Assembly (NCBI RefSeq): GCF_001547895.1
Contig: NZ_AP014627.1
Span: 3,661,501-3,725,500 of the forward strand
From: Pseudomonas sp. Os17
Lineage (GTDB): Bacteria; Pseudomonadota; Gammaproteobacteria; Pseudomonadales; Pseudomonadaceae
Direction: 5' to 3'
Length of the DNA: 64,000 nucleotides
The notes under the pieces were generated by a model that made no database searches, was not told the DNA's origin, and worked only from the letters and a program-made list of their open reading frames with translations. How positions within the stretch are numbered: position 1 is the stretch's first letter; each line of letters opens with the position of its first letter. Shown here piece by piece: positions 40,537 through 49,900 of the stretch. The position numbers were made by a program, and so were the translations under genes.

Positions 40537-41379
40537 ATGAGCTTCTTCAGCCAATTGTTCGACCGCCTCAAAAAACCGGCCCCGTCGGCCATTGGCGACA
40601 CGCATGCCGCCGACACGGCGAGCCCGGCGCTCGACTCGGTCGAGCCCACGGCGGATGCCGAAGCCGCCAACCTGGCGCTGCTCGAAGCCGGCGCCGCCTG
40701 CCTTGAGCGCCATTGGCAAGCCGTCGGCACCTGCGAGGCAGACGTTCTCGGCTTCGCCATCAGCCCCAGCTTCATGGGCGGCCCCCACTGGCCCTCCACT
40801 CGCCAGGCCTACCGTATCGTGCGCCGCAACGAGCGCATCATCCTTGCCACCGAGGGCCTGTCCGACCCGTTCGATGGTGTGCAAGGCGACGACCTGGGCA
40901 ACGGTTTCGAGATGGAGCTATTCATCGAAACCCCGGACATCCCGGCCCACGCCCAGGGCGCGGCGGGCGACGTTTCGCCCTTTGCCGACAGCTGGACCTT
41001 CGAACTGCTGCGCTGCGTGGCCGGCACCGTGGCCGATGCCGGCGGCTACGGCTCGCGCCTGGAGCGCTACGGCGTGCTGTCCCTGGAACTGCCCGGGGTC
41101 AGCCAGTCCCGGGCCATGAGCGAGCAACTGCCGGCACACTTCGTCAGCACCGACGACTGCGCCGGGGTGCTGATCGGCGGCCCGGCCCCGGACTTCCCGA
41201 CCCGCCTGGACGACATGCCCCTATCGCCGGTGACCCTGGTGCCGGTGGTGCTGATTACCGCCTCGGAGCTGGACTACGTGCGCAACGGCGGTGCCCAGGC
41301 CCGGGAAGACCTGGCCGCGCGGCTGAACGCGGCAGGCCTGGGCCATGTCAGCCACCTGCAGCGCGCCAGCGTGATCTGA
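40537..41379 (+). CDS. Suppressor-of-fused (SUFU)-like domain protein
   Basis: This encodes 280 residues. After a variable N-terminus (residues 1-50, Ala/Pro-rich) comes a domain with the bacterial SUFU layout: WELLRCVAG-like DSWTFELLRCVAGTVADAGG, LPLSPVTLVPVVLITASELD and ELDYVRNGGAQAREDLAARL. Bacterial SUFU-like proteins are thought to act as immunity proteins of polymorphic toxins. No toxin gene is adjacent. The next gene starts 21 bases after the stop and is probably co-transcribed. Confidence 0.68.
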   Translation: MSFFSQLFDRLKKPAPSAIGDTHAADTASPALDSVEPTADAEAANLALLEAGAACLERHWQAVGTCEADVLGFAISPSFMGGPHWPSTRQAYRIVRRNERIILATEGLSDPFDGVQGDDLGNGFEMELFIETPDIPAHAQGAAGDVSPFADSWTFELLRCVAGTVADAGGYGSRLERYGVLSLELPGVSQSRAMSEQLPAHFVSTDDCAGVLIGGPAPDFPTRLDDMPLSPVTLVPVVLITASELDYVRNGGAQAREDLAARLNAAGLGHVSHLQRASVI

Positions 41380-41400
41380 ACGTGGGAGCCCTGAAGCCGA

Positions 41401-41846
41401 TGCACGCCGCCGATGACTACTTCGCCTTTCACCTGTTCGCCGCGCGCTTCTCGAACCAGGCCGAGGCCGAACTGTTCACCTTCGAACAGTGGGAAGCCGA
41501 ACCTGCGGCGGATGCCAGCGCCGCCGAGTTCAGCGCCTGGGAAGCCCGCAATCCCAGCTGGCGCCTCAAACAGGAGCTGGGCTATTACATGGACGCCGAT
41601 TTCGTCGAACTGATCGACCGTGAAGACGGCCCGCCCTACCTGGAATCACTGATCCGCAGCGACGCCGAACAACAGCAACTGCGCACGCGTATCGACCCCG
41701 GCTACAGCCACTACATCCTCATCGGCAGTGAGTCGATCCATGGCGACCGACAGTCGGACGCCCCCGGCCCCAACCAGCGCAAACCGGCAAACACGGCAAC
41801 GCTTGTTTACCTGGGCGAGTTCAACGATTCCTCTGCACCGCGCTAA
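41401..41846 (+). CDS. Imm22-like small protein
   Basis: This encodes 148 residues from the ATG at 41401. An N-terminal Phe/Ala-rich helix (FAFHLFAARFSNQAEAELFT), a central acidic region (LGYYMDADFVELIDREDGPP) and a C-terminal strand (SHYILIGSESIH ... LVYLGEFN) recall the Imm22 immunity family, where a filil-ydf motif precedes YLGxF. The resemblance is weak. The gene is the second of a pair with the SUFU-like gene, so both are reasonably read as orphan immunity genes. Confidence 0.5.
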
Positions 41847-41992
41847 ATGCTAAAAAGGCCCCCTGCTTTCCAGGCCACCCCTGTCGTGCCAAGCCGTATC
41901 ACGAGAACCACCATGCACAGCCAATACCCGAAGACCCGCGCCCCGTTGCGCCCTCTTGACCTCCTCACCCACCAGCCAGCGGCGGTAGCAGC

Positions 41993-43705
41993 ATGATCGA
42001 AGTCACTGAAGTGTCCATTGCCGACCTGCGCGCCGCCCTGGAATCGGGCCGGACCACTGCCGTGGAACTGGTCCAGGCCTATCTGGCGCGGATCGATGCC
42101 TACGATGGCCCGCAGACCGCCACCGCGCTGAACGCCGTGGTGGTGCGCAACCCCGAGGCCCTGAAGGAGGCCAAAGCGTCCGATGAGCGTCGCGCCAAGG
42201 GCCAGACCCTGGGCCCATTGGACGGCATTCCCTACACCGCCAAGGACAGTTACCTGGTCAAGGGCCTGACCGCCGCCTCGGGCAGCCCGGCCTTTGCCGA
42301 GCTGGTGGCCTACCGCGACGCCTTCACCATCGAGCGCCTGCGGGCTGCCGGGGCCATCTGCCTGGGCAAGACCAACATGCCGCCCATGGCCAACGGCGGC
42401 ATGCAGCGCGGCGTCTATGGCCGCGCGGAAAGCCCCTATAACGCCAACTACCTGACCGCGCCCTTCGCCTCCGGCTCGTCCAACGGCGCCGGCACCGCCA
42501 CCGCCGCCAGCTTCGCCGCCTTCGGCCTGGCCGAGGAAACCTGGTCCAGCGGGCGTGGCCCGGCCTCCAACAACGGCTTGTGCGCCTATACACCGTCGCG
42601 CGGGGTGATCTCGGTGCGCGGCAACTGGCCGCTGACCCCGACCATGGACGTGGTGGTGCCCTTCGCCCGGACCATGGCCGACCTGCTGCAAGTGCTGGAC
42701 GTGGTGGTGGCCGAAGACCCGGACACCCGCGGCGACCTGTGGCGCCTGCAGCCCTGGGTGCCGATCCCCAGCGTGACCTCGGTGCGCCCGGCGTCCTACC
42801 CGCAACTGGCAGCCGACGCCTCGGCGCTCAAGGGCAAGCGCTTTGGCGTACCGCGCATGTACATCAACGCCGACCCCGAAGCCGGCACCAGCGACAAACC
42901 CGGCATCGGCGGCCCCACCGGCCAGCGCATCCACACCCGGCCCTCGGTGATCGACCTTTGGCAACAGGCGCGCCAAGCCCTGGAAGCCGCTGGCGCCGAA
43001 GTGCTGGAAGTGGACTTCCCCCTGGTGTCCAACTGCGAAGGCGACCGCCCCGGCGCACCGACCGTGTACAACCGCGGCCTGGTGAGCAAGGAATTTCTCC
43101 ATGACGAGTTGTGGGAACTCTCGGGCTGGGCCTTCGACGACTTCCTGCGGGCCAACGACGATCCCAAGCTCAACCGCCTGGCGGATGTCGACGGGCCGCA
43201 GATCTTCCCCCACGACCCCGGCACCCTGCCCAACCGCGAAGACGACCTGGCCGCCGGCATGGACCAGTACGTGACCATGGCCAAGCGCGGACTCAAGAGC
43301 TGGGACCAGATCGCCTCCCTGGCCGACGGCCTGCGCGGCCTGGAACAGACCCGGCGCATCGACCTGGAAGAATGGATGGACCGCCTGGGGCTGGACGCGG
43401 TGCTGTTCCCCACCGTCGCCGACGTTGGCCCGGCGGATGCCGACATCAATCCCGAGTCGGCGGACATTGCCTGGAGCAACGGCGTGTGGGTGGCCAACGG
43501 CAACCTCGCCATCCGCCACCTGGGCGTGCCCACGGTGACCGTGCCGATGGGGGTGATGGCGGACATCGGCATGCCGGTCGGCCTGACCTTCGCTGGCCGC
43601 GCCTATGACGATTCGAGCCTGCTGCGCCTGGCGTCGGCGTTCGAATCCACCGGTAGCAAGAGGCTGATTCCGCCACGGACGCCGGCCTTGCACCGCGCCA
43701 ACTGA
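41993..43705 (+). CDS. Amidase-signature-family hydrolase
   Basis: This encodes 570 residues. The Ser-Ser-Lys triad can be placed: Lys84 in YTAKDSY, cis-Ser162 in GSSNGAGT and nucleophile Ser186 in TWSSGRGP. The 24-residue spacing between the two serines equals that in fatty-acid amide hydrolase. The Gly-rich motif (GSSNGAG in place of GGSSGG) and the nucleophile motif (WSSGR in place of GGSIR) deviate from consensus, so substrate range may be unusual. There is no signal peptide. It stands alone; the substrate amide is unknown. Confidence 0.9.
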   Translation: MIEVTEVSIADLRAALESGRTTAVELVQAYLARIDAYDGPQTATALNAVVVRNPEALKEAKASDERRAKGQTLGPLDGIPYTAKDSYLVKGLTAASGSPAFAELVAYRDAFTIERLRAAGAICLGKTNMPPMANGGMQRGVYGRAESPYNANYLTAPFASGSSNGAGTATAASFAAFGLAEETWSSGRGPASNNGLCAYTPSRGVISVRGNWPLTPTMDVVVPFARTMADLLQVLDVVVAEDPDTRGDLWRLQPWVPIPSVTSVRPASYPQLAADASALKGKRFGVPRMYINADPEAGTSDKPGIGGPTGQRIHTRPSVIDLWQQARQALEAAGAEVLEVDFPLVSNCEGDRPGAPTVYNRGLVSKEFLHDELWELSGWAFDDFLRANDDPKLNRLADVDGPQIFPHDPGTLPNREDDLAAGMDQYVTMAKRGLKSWDQIASLADGLRGLEQTRRIDLEEWMDRLGLDAVLFPTVADVGPADADINPESADIAWSNGVWVANGNLAIRHLGVPTVTVPMGVMADIGMPVGLTFAGRAYDDSSLLRLASAFESTGSKRLIPPRTPALHRAN

Positions 43706-43851
43706 GCCGCTTGGTCAGGCCCGCACTGAAGCATGAGTGGGCCTGATCGCCAAGGCTGCAACGGCGGCGCCCAACGACAAGGCGTTAACCGCGCTGCATG
43801 GGGCGGCCCAGGCAAGCCTGGGCAGGCCACTGCCCGATCAGCCCAGGGCCA

Positions 43852-44400
43852 TCACTGCTCATCCTCAGGCTGCAACGGCGAGTGCTGCCAGTCGAAGTGC
43901 TTGAGCAACTGGCGGCACAGGTCATCCAGTTGCGGATGATAGTGATGGGTATGCGGCACCGGCAGCTGCGGCTCGCCATGGCCGAATCCCAGTGCGCGCA
44001 GGGTCCTGGCGTAATCCTCGATGGGCCCGTAGGCGTAGATCAGATTGTGCCGGTCCCAGACCACGGTGGCCTGTTGCTCGGGCGAATACACCCACAGATC
44101 GAAGCGGCTATCGCCACACAGGAAGGGTTTGAAGTCATGGATGAAATCCTCGACCTCTTCCCGTGACAGCGGCGGACTGCAGTAGCGGCCCGCTGGCGAT
44201 TCGTCCCGCGGCGTATGCAGAACGAAGAGCAGGACCAGGGGGTCGGCCAGGCAGCGCACCAGACTGAGCAGCACCTGCGGGTCCGAGCCAGGCGCCCCGG
44301 CCACCACGCGCTGTCCTTCACCCACGGGCTTGACCACGAATACAGGCGGATAACTGTGCTCCACCCACTGGTTGTCTTTCATGTGCCCAAGTCTGTACAT
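43852..44400 (-). CDS. Hypothetical protein
   Basis: This encodes 182 residues. AGGAGG lies about 11 bases before the ATG at 44400. The sequence is mixed alpha/beta and soluble (VVKPVGEGQRVVAGAPGSDP, LVLLFVLHTPRDESPAGRYC, FDLWVYSPEQQATVVWDRHN), with a His-rich segment near the end (PHTHHYHPQLDDL) that could bind metal. I recognise no family. It is divergent from the gene at 44571. Confidence 0.6.
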   Translation of the reverse strand: MYRLGHMKDNQWVEHSYPPVFVVKPVGEGQRVVAGAPGSDPQVLLSLVRCLADPLVLLFVLHTPRDESPAGRYCSPPLSREEVEDFIHDFKPFLCGDSRFDLWVYSPEQQATVVWDRHNLIYAYGPIEDYARTLRALGFGHGEPQLPVPHTHHYHPQLDDLCRQLLKHFDWQHSPLQPEDEQ

Positions 44401-44570
44401 ACCGGCCTGATCCTCCTGATCGCTTCTGCGGTTGAGCCAAACGGCCGCGCATTATGCCGGCAAATGCACGGCTTGCGGCAGCGTCGTCGTGTCGGCCATT
44501 CAGGCACTGTTTCAGCCGGCGGCTGGCGTACAATCCCCAGCCTTCAAGGACAGCCGCCACCAGGACAACG

Positions 44571-45068
44571 ATGACCACACACCGCATTACCCTCGCCAAC
44601 GGCTGGATTGCCGAATTTGCCGAACAAGGTGAATTCCGCATGGGCGCCATCAGCTGGAACCTGCACCTGCGCGGCCCCGAGCAACAGGCCATCCGCTATT
44701 TCGAAACCCAGATCGTGCTGGTCAACGACGAGGATGGCGAGCAGGCACGAAATCACATCAGCCTGTCCGAGGACGGGGTCTACGGCTACCTGGGCAACGG
44801 CATGAGTCACGGCTGGGTGATCGACTTTTCCCGCGGCATGATCGCGCCCCACCGGGTCACGATCAGCCACTATCACCACGCCTATGACGAGTACATTTCG
44901 CTGCTGGAGCAACCGGCGTACAAGCGCACGCGGGAGTACATCAGTGTCATCGGCCGCACCGTCTACCTGACCTTTCCCTTCACCCGGGACGAGGATTTCC
45001 CCAAGGTCTGGGACGAGTACCTGGCGATCCGCCGACGGCAGCTGGACGAGCTGTATTTCCGCAACTGA
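44571..45068 (+). CDS. Hypothetical, immunity-like protein
   Basis: This encodes 165 residues from the ATG at 44571 (AGGA upstream). The product is soluble and beta-rich with many aromatic residues (ANGWIAEFAEQGEFRMGAIS, WNLHLRGPEQQAIRYFETQI, GWVIDFSRGMIAPHRVTISH), ending in a Lys/Arg/Glu helix. I recognise no family. A strong terminator follows 40 bases after the stop, so it is a self-contained unit. Confidence 0.62.
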   Translation: MTTHRITLANGWIAEFAEQGEFRMGAISWNLHLRGPEQQAIRYFETQIVLVNDEDGEQARNHISLSEDGVYGYLGNGMSHGWVIDFSRGMIAPHRVTISHYHHAYDEYISLLEQPAYKRTREYISVIGRTVYLTFPFTRDEDFPKVWDEYLAIRRRQLDELYFRN

Positions 45069-45107
45069 GCCTGGACCTGGCCGGTCAATGATGGGCCTGA
45101 CCCAGGC

Positions 45108-45133
45108 GCCCGCCGCCGCGGGCACTTTTTTTT
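45108..45133 (+). terminator. Rho-independent terminator
   Basis: GCCCGC-CGCC-GCGGGC forms a six-bp GC stem followed by AC and eight T. It ends the plus-strand unit that includes the gene at 44571-45068 and lies between it and the convergent TonB receptor gene. Confidence 0.85.
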
Positions 45134-45159
45134 AAGGCGCGGCCTGCCGCGCTAGCGGG

Positions 45160-47286
45160 TCAACGCAAGCTCCAGGACACCCCCAGGTACACCCCCAGCC
45201 CTTCCCCCGGCGTCGAGCGCGCCAGATCCTGCCCCTTGTCGTCGTAGCCTGGAGTGACGGTGGCGGCGTAGCGCTTGTCGGTGAGGTTGCGCAGATCGAT
45301 CCAGGTCTGCCAGTCGTTCTTCGGCGCGTTGTAGCCCAGGGTGGCGCCGAACAGTGCGTAAGGGTCGGCGTAAAAGCTGTTGGCGTAGTCCACCGCCACC
45401 TTCGACACCAGCTGGGTGTTGACCGCGGCAAAGAAGCCCAGGGGCCAGTCGTAACGCAGCTCGCCCTGGTAGTAGTGCATGGGCAGGCCCGGCAGGCGGT
45501 TGTCGCCGAAACGCGCGTCGTCGCGGTAGTGGAAATCGCTGAAGGTGTAGGCCTGGCGCAGGCTCAGGCGGCCCACACCCGGGCGCGACCACAGCTCGCT
45601 GTGCAGGCTGGCTTCCACGCCCTGGTGCACCGTGGGGCTGGCATTGAGTTCATAGGGCGTGGTGGCGCTGGGATCGGGCAGTACCGAGAGCAGCTCGTGG
45701 CGCACCTGGGCGTAGTACCAGGCCAGGCTCCACTGACCCAGGCCGCTGTCGCCACGGCCGCCCAGCTCCAGGGTGGTGGCGGTCTGGTTGCGCAGCGTGA
45801 TCGGATCACGCTGGGCGCCGCTGGCCACTCCGCTACCGGCTGGAAAACGCAGGTTCGAGCTGTAGATCAGCGACCAGGGGTGCGGTGCTTCCACCGAACG
45901 GCTGAGGTTGCCGAACAGCTGTACATCCGACGTCAGCTGGTAGCGCAGGCCCAGGCGCGGCGCGTAGTCCCAGTCGCCAAGGCTGGTCTTGCCACCGCCC
46001 TCGGGGTAGGTCACCGCGCTTTCGCGACGGGTGTAGATGGCCGCCAGCCCGGTGGTCAGCCACAGGTCGTCGGCGATTTCCAGGTCATTGCCAACATGCA
46101 GGACAGTGTCCGAGCCCTGGTAGGTGAAGTTGCGAATCCGCGTGCCCGGCGCATAGCCGGCGGTGTTGCCGCCAGGAATCCGCACGAACTCACTGGCACC
46201 GTCATTGGGCAGGTGCTTGGTCACCCGCAGGCCCAGGGTGCTGCGGCTTTCCCGGCCCCAGAGGCTGTCGCGGCGCTTGTAGTCCAAGGTGCCGCTGACG
46301 TCGCTGTAGGCCACCTTCAGGCGGTTGGGGCCTTCGCGCAGGTCCATCGGGTAGTCGTGGTAGACCAGGCCGGTCTGGAGGCTCGAGTCATCGTCGATGT
46401 AGTAGGTGGTCTTGTTGCCGACAAAGGTGCTGCCCGGCTGCTTGCGCCGGTCGTCGCGGCTGACGTAGGCCGGGTTGGCCGCCCGCGGGTCGTGCTCGAT
46501 GGAACGCTTGCTGACCCGTCCGGCCAGATCGTTGTCGGTCTCGCGGTAGCGCAGGTAGAAACGGGTTTCCAGGTTCGGATTGAAGCGGTAGCCGAAGTTG
46601 CCGATCACCCCGCGGCTCTGGCTGCGGGTGTGGTCCTGGTAACCGTCGGCGTTGGCATCGGTCAGCGAGACGTAATAGTCGAAGTCCCCCAGCACTTGCC
46701 CGGAGCTGACCTGACGCTGCTGGTAACCGTGGCTGCCGGTGGCGTAGCGCACCTGCAACAGCGGCGCGTCGTAGCCGGTATGGCTGACGTAATCGATGGC
46801 CCCGCCCAGGGCCAGGGCGCCACGGTCAAAGCCGTTGGCGCCGCGCAGCACCTGCACATGGTCGACCCACAACGGCTCCAGCAACTCATAGGGCGTACCG
46901 CCGGGGCCGGTCAGCGGCAGGCCGTCGAGCATCGTGTACAGCCCCGAGGCATGGGCGCCCGGCGCGCGGTTGATGCCCGAGCCGCGGATCGAGATCTTCA
47001 CCCCTTCGTTGCCCGCCGACTGGGCGTACACCCCGGGCTGATAGGCCAGCACATCCTGATTGCTGGCCACCCGGCCCTGCAGCGGCTGGCGCATGTTCAC
47101 CACATTGCTCCCGCCCGGCACCTCGGCCAGCCGTGCCGCGGCCTCTTCCACCCGCTGTCCCTCGCCGCTCTGCTCCTGCCCCAGGACCTGCGCCGGGGCC
47201 AGTTCCACGCTCCGGATCTCGGCGATTGCCGGGCAGGCAAGGGCCAGGCCCAACAGGGCCGTGGGCAAGGATTTTGGCGAAGACAT
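45160..47286 (-). CDS. TonB-dependent outer-membrane receptor
   Basis: This encodes 708 residues. The ATG at 47286 follows GGAG by eight bases. A signal peptide (TALLGLALACPAIA) is followed by a possible TonB box (VELAPAQVLG), the plug domain (NVVNMRQPLQGRVASNQDVL, LPLTGPGGTPYELLEPLWVD, VQVLRGANGFDRGALALGGA) and a 22-strand barrel ending in an aromatic-rich strand (GVYLGVSWSLR). No N-terminal signalling domain is present, so it does not use surface signalling. The ligand is unknown, likely a siderophore or metal chelate. No transporter genes are adjacent and I see no clear Fur box. Confidence 0.9.
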   Translation of the reverse strand: MSSPKSLPTALLGLALACPAIAEIRSVELAPAQVLGQEQSGEGQRVEEAAARLAEVPGGSNVVNMRQPLQGRVASNQDVLAYQPGVYAQSAGNEGVKISIRGSGINRAPGAHASGLYTMLDGLPLTGPGGTPYELLEPLWVDHVQVLRGANGFDRGALALGGAIDYVSHTGYDAPLLQVRYATGSHGYQQRQVSSGQVLGDFDYYVSLTDANADGYQDHTRSQSRGVIGNFGYRFNPNLETRFYLRYRETDNDLAGRVSKRSIEHDPRAANPAYVSRDDRRKQPGSTFVGNKTTYYIDDDSSLQTGLVYHDYPMDLREGPNRLKVAYSDVSGTLDYKRRDSLWGRESRSTLGLRVTKHLPNDGASEFVRIPGGNTAGYAPGTRIRNFTYQGSDTVLHVGNDLEIADDLWLTTGLAAIYTRRESAVTYPEGGGKTSLGDWDYAPRLGLRYQLTSDVQLFGNLSRSVEAPHPWSLIYSSNLRFPAGSGVASGAQRDPITLRNQTATTLELGGRGDSGLGQWSLAWYYAQVRHELLSVLPDPSATTPYELNASPTVHQGVEASLHSELWSRPGVGRLSLRQAYTFSDFHYRDDARFGDNRLPGLPMHYYQGELRYDWPLGFFAAVNTQLVSKVAVDYANSFYADPYALFGATLGYNAPKNDWQTWIDLRNLTDKRYAATVTPGYDDKGQDLARSTPGEGLGVYLGVSWSLR

Positions 47287-47440
47287 CGAGAAAACTCCGA
47301 CAGGCAGAAAGGGGGCAATGCAAGTTGCGACGCAGGAAAGAACCAAGAGAACACAGGGGAATCAGGCTTTTTTTCGCCAGGAAAGCGGATGTCGGCAGTC
47401 ACGCCTTCACGGGCGAAGCCACAGCGTCCAGCACTCAGCG

Positions 47441-47674
47441 CTAAGGGTTCTTGGCCCCCGCCAGAAAGTGCGCCACCAAGGCATTGGCATGACCATGGCC
47501 CATGCCGTATTCGGACTTGAGCCAGGCCACCAGCTCCATGTGCTTCTTGCCGCTGACGGCGCCAAGAAGCTCCAGCCAGTGGCTGATGGGCTGACCGTAG
47601 TTTTTTTCAATGGAAGGAAAGTACGACGCCGGGCCTTTGACCTGGCTGGCTTTGCTCTTGCTGTCTTCACTCAT
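47441..47674 (-). CDS. DUF4287 domain protein
   Basis: This encodes 77 residues with the family pattern GPASYFPSIEKNYGQPISHW and KKHMELVAWLKSEYGMGHGH...ANALVAHFL. DUF4287 proteins are small, cytoplasmic and uncharacterised; the HGHANALVAH segment is the hallmark. The start overlaps the upstream stop by four bases (ATGA), so its translation is coupled to the membrane protein gene before it. Confidence 0.88.
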   Translation of the reverse strand: MSEDSKSKASQVKGPASYFPSIEKNYGQPISHWLELLGAVSGKKHMELVAWLKSEYGMGHGHANALVAHFLAGAKNP

Positions 47675-48174
47675 GCTTCACCCCGTGCTTTTTTGCTGCT
47701 CTTGATGTTCTCGATCAGGTCGACCACGTAGTTCTGGTTGAAGCCCGCGACAAAGGACCAGAACAGCAACTTGCCGTAGGCGGCGTAGCCGTCGGCGTGC
47801 TGGCAGAAAATCACATAGAAACTGTTGTCCGGGTACCTGCAGCTCCTGTCACCGACGATCTCGGGAAACAGCTCCCCTTGCACCACGCCGGAGATAAACA
47901 GGATGTACAGCAGGCCCGCGAGGATGCCGCCGATGAACGATGGCAGCAGCACGTTGAACCAGGAGCTGCACAGGCTGACGATTTCCTCCTCGCTGAGGTG
48001 GGACAGTTGCCGGTGAAAGCCTACGTAGCCGCCGATGTTGCCGACGATGAACACCACCGAGGGAATGGTGTAGCCGTCGGCCATGGCGACCGCCCCCAGG
48101 GACGCCGCCAACAGCAGCACAAAGATGATGAACAGTCGCTTCCAGAGGATGTTCAGCGCGTCCTGGCGGTTCAT
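47671..48174 (-). CDS. Membrane protein coupled to DUF4287 gene
   Basis: This encodes 167 residues with three or four hydrophobic segments (LFIIFVLLLAASLGAVAMA, IPSVVFIVGNIGGYVGF, VLLPSFIGGILAGLLYILFI, LLFWSFVAGFNQNYVV). Two Cys lie in the loop between the third and last segments (DRSCRYPDNSFYVIFCQHAD). I recognise no family. Its stop overlaps the DUF4287 start as ATGA. Confidence 0.7.
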   Translation of the reverse strand: MNRQDALNILWKRLFIIFVLLLAASLGAVAMADGYTIPSVVFIVGNIGGYVGFHRQLSHLSEEEIVSLCSSWFNVLLPSFIGGILAGLLYILFISGVVQGELFPEIVGDRSCRYPDNSFYVIFCQHADGYAAYGKLLFWSFVAGFNQNYVVDLIENIKSSKKARGEA

Positions 48175-48302
48175 GTTCGGCTCACCGGTTCAGGTTGTCG
48201 TAGGGGTTCCGTCCACCTGGATGACGATAGTTGAGCCGTGCCGCGCGGGGGTGTTTTTTCGACCGGGAACCCTTGCCCTACTGGCCGGCGCCCGCCGCGC
48301 CT

Positions 48303-49877
48303 TCAGGCCGGGTAGCCGGTGATCTCGCGAATGCTCTGGTACAGCGGCTTGAGCTGGCGATACATGCGCAGGTAGACCTCGCGGTACAGCCGCTGGTACA
48401 TCTGCTGCGCCTGCGGCTGGGGCTCGAACACCGCGCCGACCCGGGTCATGGCGCTGATCGCCGTGGGGAAGTCCGGGTACAGGCCCAGGCCTACCGCGCA
48501 GGCAATCACCGCCCCCAGCCCCGAGGCTTCATAGACATGGGGGCGTTCCACCGGCAGGCCGAAGATGTCTGCGGTCAGCTGCATGGCCGCGTCGCTCTGG
48601 GAGCCGCCGCCGGCCACCCGCAAGCGGGTGATCTTCAGCTTGGAGCGTTGTTCCATGCGTTCCATGCCCTGGCGCAGGGCATAGGCCAGACCTTCGAGAA
48701 TCGCCCGGTAGATGTGGGCCCGGGTGTGCACGTCGCCAAAGCCGATCATCGCGCCCTTGGCCTCCATGCCCGGCTCGCGGATGCCCGGCGACCAATAGGG
48801 TTGCAGGGTCAGGCCCATGGACCCGGGCGGCACCGCCTGGACCAGGGCGTCGAACAGCTGTTCCGGCTCCAGCCCCTGCTCGGCTGCCTGCTGCACTTCC
48901 CGCAGGCCGAACTGTTGCTTGAACCAGCTGACCATCCAGTAACCGCGAAAGATCATCACCTCGCAGTTGTAGTGATCCGGCACCGCCGCCGGGTACGGCG
49001 GGATCAGCGGCACCACTTCCAGGTAGCGGGAACGGGTGGTGGTGATGGTGGCCGTGGTGCCGTAGGACAGGCAGGCCGTGGTGGAATCCTGGACGCCCGA
49101 ACCGAGCACCTCACAGGCCTTGTCGGCACCGGCGGCAATTAGCGCCAAGCCCTCGGGAATACCCGTGTGGCGACTGGCTTCGGCGCTGATCCGGCCCAGG
49201 GTTTCGCCGGGTTTGAGCAAGGTCGGCAACTGCTCGCGACGCACCGCCAGGGCCTGCCACTTCCAGTCGCTGGGAGCGGCCCAGCACAGGCGTTTGTAGT
49301 CGAACGGCAGGTAAGCCACGGAGCAGCCTACCGAGTCGACGAAGTTGCCGGTCAGGCGATGGGTGAGAAAACCCGAGAGCAGCAGGAACTTGTCGGTGGC
49401 GGCCCAGACCTCGGGTTGCTGCTGGGCCACCCAGTTGGCTTCGGCCTGGGCGCGAAAATAGTCCACCGTGGCCTCGGCGCCGATCAATTTGAACAGCCAG
49501 CCCCAGGGACCCTTGATGCGCCCCTCGACCTCGGCCTGGCGCTGGTCGAGCCAGAGAATCGCCGGACGCAGGGCTTTACCCTGGGCGTCGACATTGATCA
49601 GGGTGCCGCGCTGGGTGGTCAGGGACACGCCGCGGATCTGCGAACGGTCGATGCCGGTCTGCTGCCACAAGAGCTGGCAGGCTTCGCCGAGCTTGGCCCA
49701 GTAGTAGTCCGGGTGCTGTTCGGCCCAGCCGGGCTGGCTCGAAAAATACGCCTCCAGTTCCACCTTGCCCTTGCCCAGCAGGTTGCCTTGGAGGTCGAAC
49801 AGCAGTGCGCGAACGCTCTGGGTGCCATTGTCGATGGCCAGCAGGTAGTCCTGCTTCTTGTTGTTGTGGTTATCCAT
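48303..49877 (-). CDS. FGGY-family carbohydrate kinase
   Basis: This encodes 524 residues from the ATG at 49877 (AGAGAG upstream). Family features include the N-terminal phosphate-binding [33 protein letters not shown] in the sugar site, and the FGGY signature region [20 protein letters not shown]. It phosphorylates a sugar or polyol with ATP. It is the third gene of an operon with GlpD-like and alkyl-DHAP-synthase-like flavoproteins, so its substrate is likely a glycerol-like or related three-carbon polyol, but this is inference. Confidence 0.9.
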   Translation of the reverse strand: MDNHNNKKQDYLLAIDNGTQSVRALLFDLQGNLLGKGKVELEAYFSSQPGWAEQHPDYYWAKLGEACQLLWQQTGIDRSQIRGVSLTTQRGTLINVDAQGKALRPAILWLDQRQAEVEGRIKGPWGWLFKLIGAEATVDYFRAQAEANWVAQQQPEVWAATDKFLLLSGFLTHRLTGNFVDSVGCSVAYLPFDYKRLCWAAPSDWKWQALAVRREQLPTLLKPGETLGRISAEASRHTGIPEGLALIAAGADKACEVLGSGVQDSTTACLSYGTTATITTTRSRYLEVVPLIPPYPAAVPDHYNCEVMIFRGYWMVSWFKQQFGLREVQQAAEQGLEPEQLFDALVQAVPPGSMGLTLQPYWSPGIREPGMEAKGAMIGFGDVHTRAHIYRAILEGLAYALRQGMERMEQRSKLKITRLRVAGGGSQSDAAMQLTADIFGLPVERPHVYEASGLGAVIACAVGLGLYPDFPTAISAMTRVGAVFEPQPQAQQMYQRLYREVYLRMYRQLKPLYQSIREITGYPA

Positions 49878-49900
49878 GGGGCTCTCTTGGTTGAGCATCG

